9,369 nucleotides of DNA. Source: an uncultured Clostridium sp. (GTDB lineage Bacteria; Bacillota; Clostridia; TANB77; CAG-508). The translations under genes and the position numbers were made by a program. The notes beneath the pieces were generated by a model. It searched no databases, was not told the DNA's origin, and saw only the letters and a program-made list of their open reading frames with translations. Positions 6,851-9,369 of the stretch are shown piece after piece (positions within the stretch are counted from its first letter, which is position 1; each line of letters opens with the position of its first letter). The stretch spans positions 1-9,369 of the forward strand of contig CATLUC010000062.1 in NCBI GenBank assembly GCA_950059165.1, read 5' to 3'.

Positions 6851-6880
6851 TTGACTTTTTTAGCTAAAAAACTATATAAT
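6851..6880 (+). promoter_or_regulatory. Vegetative promoter for the NRPS gene
   Basis: TTGACT (6851-6856) and a consensus TATAAT (6875-6880) are 18 bases apart. Transcription would start near 6887, leaving a leader of about 24 bases. It begins just outside the right arm of the inverted-repeat element, so the element does not separate promoter and gene. Confidence 0.75.
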
Positions 6881-6897
6881 TTGACTAAATGAAAGAT

Positions 6898-6907
6898 AAA
6901 AGGTGAG
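6898..6907 (+). promoter_or_regulatory. Ribosome binding site of the NRPS gene
   Basis: AAAAGGTGAG lies 3 bases before ATG 6911-6913, with the AAGG core at about 7 bases. It confirms the first ATG of the open frame as the start. Confidence 0.75.
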
Positions 6908-6910
6908 AAA

Positions 6911-9369
6911 ATGGAAAAAGAAATGTATGAACTAACTAATCCACAAAAATCAATTTGGATGACAGAGCAATTTTATGATAATACCAATATTAATAATATT
7001 GTTGGAACTATAACATTTGGTAAAAATACCGATTTCAAAGCATTAGAAAAAGCTTTTAATTATTTTGTTATGAAAAATGATTCTTTTAAAACTAAAATTG
7101 TTTTGCAAGACACTACGCCTAAACAATATTTTGATGATTTTGTATATGAAAATGTTGAAATAATAGACTTAAAAGATGAAACACAATTATTAGAATTTGA
7201 GAATTCATTTCCTATGAAACACGTTAATGTTTTAGATAATTTTCTATTTTCAGTAAAATTTGTTAGACTTCCAAATGATTTTGGCATTTTATTTATAACT
7301 GCACATCATTTAATTGCTGATGCATGGACAATGAGTCTAGTATTAGATGACATTTACAAAAATTATACAGATATTATTTCACAAAAAGAAATTGACCTTA
7401 CACCAAATCCTTCTTATGGGGATTTTATCAAGTCTCAAAATGATTATATGACAAGCAATAAATTTGAAAAAGACCAATTATTTTGGCAAGAACAATTCAA
7501 GAACTTACCAAATGTGGTTTCTTTTAAAAACAACACAAAAGTATCAATTCAAGCTGATAGGATTATATATACTTTTGATAAATCTTTAGTTAATCAAATT
7601 GATGATTTTTGTAAAAATAATGGCATTTCTGAGTATATTTTTTTACTTAGCATTTTTAGCATTTATTTTAGAAATATTTTTAATTGCGATAATTTTATTA
7701 TAGGAAATCCTGTATTAAATAGAGCTAATTTTAAAGAAAAAAATATGACTGGTATGTTTGTTTCTATCATGCCTTTTCTTGTAAATTTAGAAAAATCTAG
7801 TTCTTTTCTAGAATTTTGCCATTTTATGGCTAATAAACAAAAACAAATGTATCGTCACATTCGTTTTCCATATCACGAAATTTTAAATTATGTTAGAAAA
7901 ACTCATGATTTTTCTGATAATTTATATGATATTATATTTTCTTACCAAAATGCAACTATACCATCTTTTTGTAAGTGGTTATCAAATCGCTCACAAGCTG
8001 AATCTTTACAAATTCATATCAAAGATATTGCAGAAGAAAAAAATAAATTATCTATACATTATGACTTTTTAACAGATATTTTTTCTAAAGAAGATATTTG
8101 CTTATTACATAAACGAATTTTAGGTTTAATTGAACAAGTTTTAAAACAACCTGATATAATTGTAAATGATTTAGAGATTATATCTTCTGCTGAAAAAAAA
8201 TTATTACTAAAAACTTTTAATGATACTAAAGTAAAATATAATAAAAATTCTAATATTGTAAAAGAATTTGAAAAAATAGCTAATAAGTATCCAGAAAATA
8301 TTGCTGTTGTTGATAAAAATACGTCTTACACATACAAAGAATTAAATGAAAAATCAAACTTTCTTGCTAAAACTATTTTAGACCAAAAAGTTTCAACCAA
8401 TATTATTGCTTTTTCTTTAAAACGTTCTGCCCAAATGATTGTAACTATTTTAGCAATACTAAAATCTGGTCATACTTATATGCCAATTGACCCTGAATAT
8501 CCTATTGAACGAATTGAATTTATGCTAGAAAATAGCAATACTAAAATGCTAATTACAAACCAAGAGTTTCACAAAAAAATAAATTACAAAAATAGCTGCA
8601 TATATTATGAAAATCTTTCTTTTGATAGAAAAATAGAGAACTTAAACCTTTCTATTCCAAAAGACAAACTTTGCTACATCATGTATACTTCTGGTTCTAC
8701 AGGAATTCCAAAGGCTGTTACTATTATGCACTATAATGTTCTGAATTTTGTAAAAAGTATGCAAGAACGTTTAAATTATACTATTACAGATAATAAAGTA
8801 TTATCTGTTACTACTGTATGTTTTGACATTTTCGTTTTTGAACTATTCCCAACTTTACTTTCTGGATTAACTCTTGTAATTGCTGATGAATTAGAAAGTA
8901 GAAGTCCAAAATTATTAAGTGATATAATTCAAAAACACAAAATTACTAAAATTCTAACAACCCCATCTAGGATAGAGTTATTGTTCTCAAACCCTGCTTA
9001 TTTAAAATCTTTATCTAGTATAAAAGAATTTATTTTAGGTGGCGAACCTCTTCCTATTACATTGTTACATAAGTTGCAAGAATTTACTAATGCAAATATT
9101 TATGATTTATATGGACCAACAGAAACAACTGTTTACTCTACTTTTAAAGATGTCACTAATAGTGATTTTATTACTATTGGTAAACCTATTAATAATACAC
9201 AAATTTATATTATAAATGATAATAATCACTTACAACCTATTGGTTTAGTTGGAGAAATTTGTATAGGTGGAGATGGTGTTGGAGCTGGTTATTATAATAA
9301 TCAAGAAAAAACAAATTCTGTTTTTGTTCCTAATCCATACCAAGATGGAATTATTTATAAAACAGGAGA
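6911..9369 (+). CDS. Non-ribosomal peptide synthetase, condensation plus adenylation domains (partial, runs off the end)
   Basis: The frame is open from ATG 6911 to the last base (819 codons plus 2 bases). Residues 1 to about 430 form a condensation domain: HHLIADAW at 132-139 (HHxxxD present, the usual following Gly replaced by Ala), IIGNPVLNR, TGMFVSIMPF and DIIFSYQN. An adenylation domain follows from about 445: TYKELNEKSN, SGHTYMPIDPEYPIERI, YTSGSTGIPK (592-601), FDIFVFEL (638-645), LGGEPLP, YGPTETT (734-740) and YKTG at 816-819, where YKTGD would complete the motif. By hand alignment to GrsA the specificity residues read about D-I-F-L-I-G-L-V-Y, which suggests a bulky hydrophobic substrate; this is a weak prediction. 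A condensation domain at the N-terminus means either an acyl-starting module or a partner enzyme upstream. No CGG codon occurs. The carrier and any release domain lie beyond the window. Confidence 0.92.
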   Translation, partial: MEKEMYELTNPQKSIWMTEQFYDNTNINNIVGTITFGKNTDFKALEKAFNYFVMKNDSFKTKIVLQDTTPKQYFDDFVYENVEIIDLKDETQLLEFENSFPMKHVNVLDNFLFSVKFVRLPNDFGILFITAHHLIADAWTMSLVLDDIYKNYTDIISQKEIDLTPNPSYGDFIKSQNDYMTSNKFEKDQLFWQEQFKNLPNVVSFKNNTKVSIQADRIIYTFDKSLVNQIDDFCKNNGISEYIFLLSIFSIYFRNIFNCDNFIIGNPVLNRANFKEKNMTGMFVSIMPFLVNLEKSSSFLEFCHFMANKQKQMYRHIRFPYHEILNYVRKTHDFSDNLYDIIFSYQNATIPSFCKWLSNRSQAESLQIHIKDIAEEKNKLSIHYDFLTDIFSKEDICLLHKRILGLIEQVLKQPDIIVNDLEIISSAEKKLLLKTFNDTKVKYNKNSNIVKEFEKIANKYPENIAVVDKNTSYTYKELNEKSNFLAKTILDQKVSTNIIAFSLKRSAQMIVTILAILKSGHTYMPIDPEYPIERIEFMLENSNTKMLITNQEFHKKINYKNSCIYYENLSFDRKIENLNLSIPKDKLCYIMYTSGSTGIPKAVTIMHYNVLNFVKSMQERLNYTITDNKVLSVTTVCFDIFVFELFPTLLSGLTLVIADELESRSPKLLSDIIQKHKITKILTTPSRIELLFSNPAYLKSLSSIKEFILGGEPLPITLLHKLQEFTNANIYDLYGPTETTVYSTFKDVTNSDFITIGKPINNTQIYIINDNNHLQPIGLVGEICIGGDGVGAGYYNNQEKTNSVFVPNPYQDGIIYKTG

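Noticed and set aside
7060..8072. Short open frames inside the NRPS (one on each strand)
   Set aside because: They lie in other frames of a continuous C-A domain sequence whose motifs are all in the frame starting at 6911.
1..9369. tRNA, rRNA or riboswitch genes
   Set aside because: No cloverleaf-like GTTCRA arms with matching acceptor stems or known riboswitch cores were seen; in particular no tRNA that could explain CGGA reading lies in this window.

Overview
The window is AT-rich, uses Bacillota-type Shine-Dalgarno sites (AGGAG, AGAGGTG, AAGGTGG) and encodes low-GC Gram-positive envelope proteins. An N-terminal KGITLIALVITII-type prepilin signal on a BspA-like protein, an LCP cell-wall ligase, an M23 peptidase, a membrane-anchored HtrA and a non-ribosomal peptide synthetase together suggest an uncultured gut-type Clostridia relative. 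That assignment is inference.

Layout. 1-90: C-terminal tail of an unrecognised + strand gene. 91-292: three hairpins. 293-1649 (-): LCP protein with a LytR_C tail, behind a clear promoter at 1680-1708. 1771-1992 (-): small single-pass membrane protein. 2009-3908 (-): surface protein with a prepilin-like N-terminus and about ten BspA/DUF285 repeats. 4119-5166 (+): M23 peptidase, divergent from it. 5174-5388: repeat element between convergent genes, built of 58-base tandem units with inverted ends. 5398-6541 (-): HtrA-like serine protease. 6603-6834: 232-bp element with 56-bp inverted arms. 6911-9369 (+): start of an NRPS (C domain, then A domain), cut by the window end, with its own promoter.

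Main observation. Three conserved genes (LCP, M23, HtrA) are each split by a shift of exactly +1. In every case the break falls on an in-frame CGG codon followed by A. Skipping the C, so that CGGA is read as one glycine (GGA), restores the full-length protein; in HtrA it rebuilds the conserved AIGNPxG motif. By my reading these are the only three in-frame CGG codons in about 7.5 kb of coding sequence, and the 819-codon NRPS has none although it uses CGT, CGC, CGA, AGA and AGG. This fits an unassigned or quadruplet-read CGG in this lineage. The main rival is a systematic one-base insertion error in the assembly. A fourth gene, the prepilin/BspA protein, also carries a +1 break but without CGG, so it may be an ordinary indel.

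Most complete gene products act at the cell envelope: polymer attachment (LCP), wall hydrolysis (M23), protein quality control (HtrA) and surface display (BspA-like). The NRPS looks like the first gene of a separate unit extending to the right.
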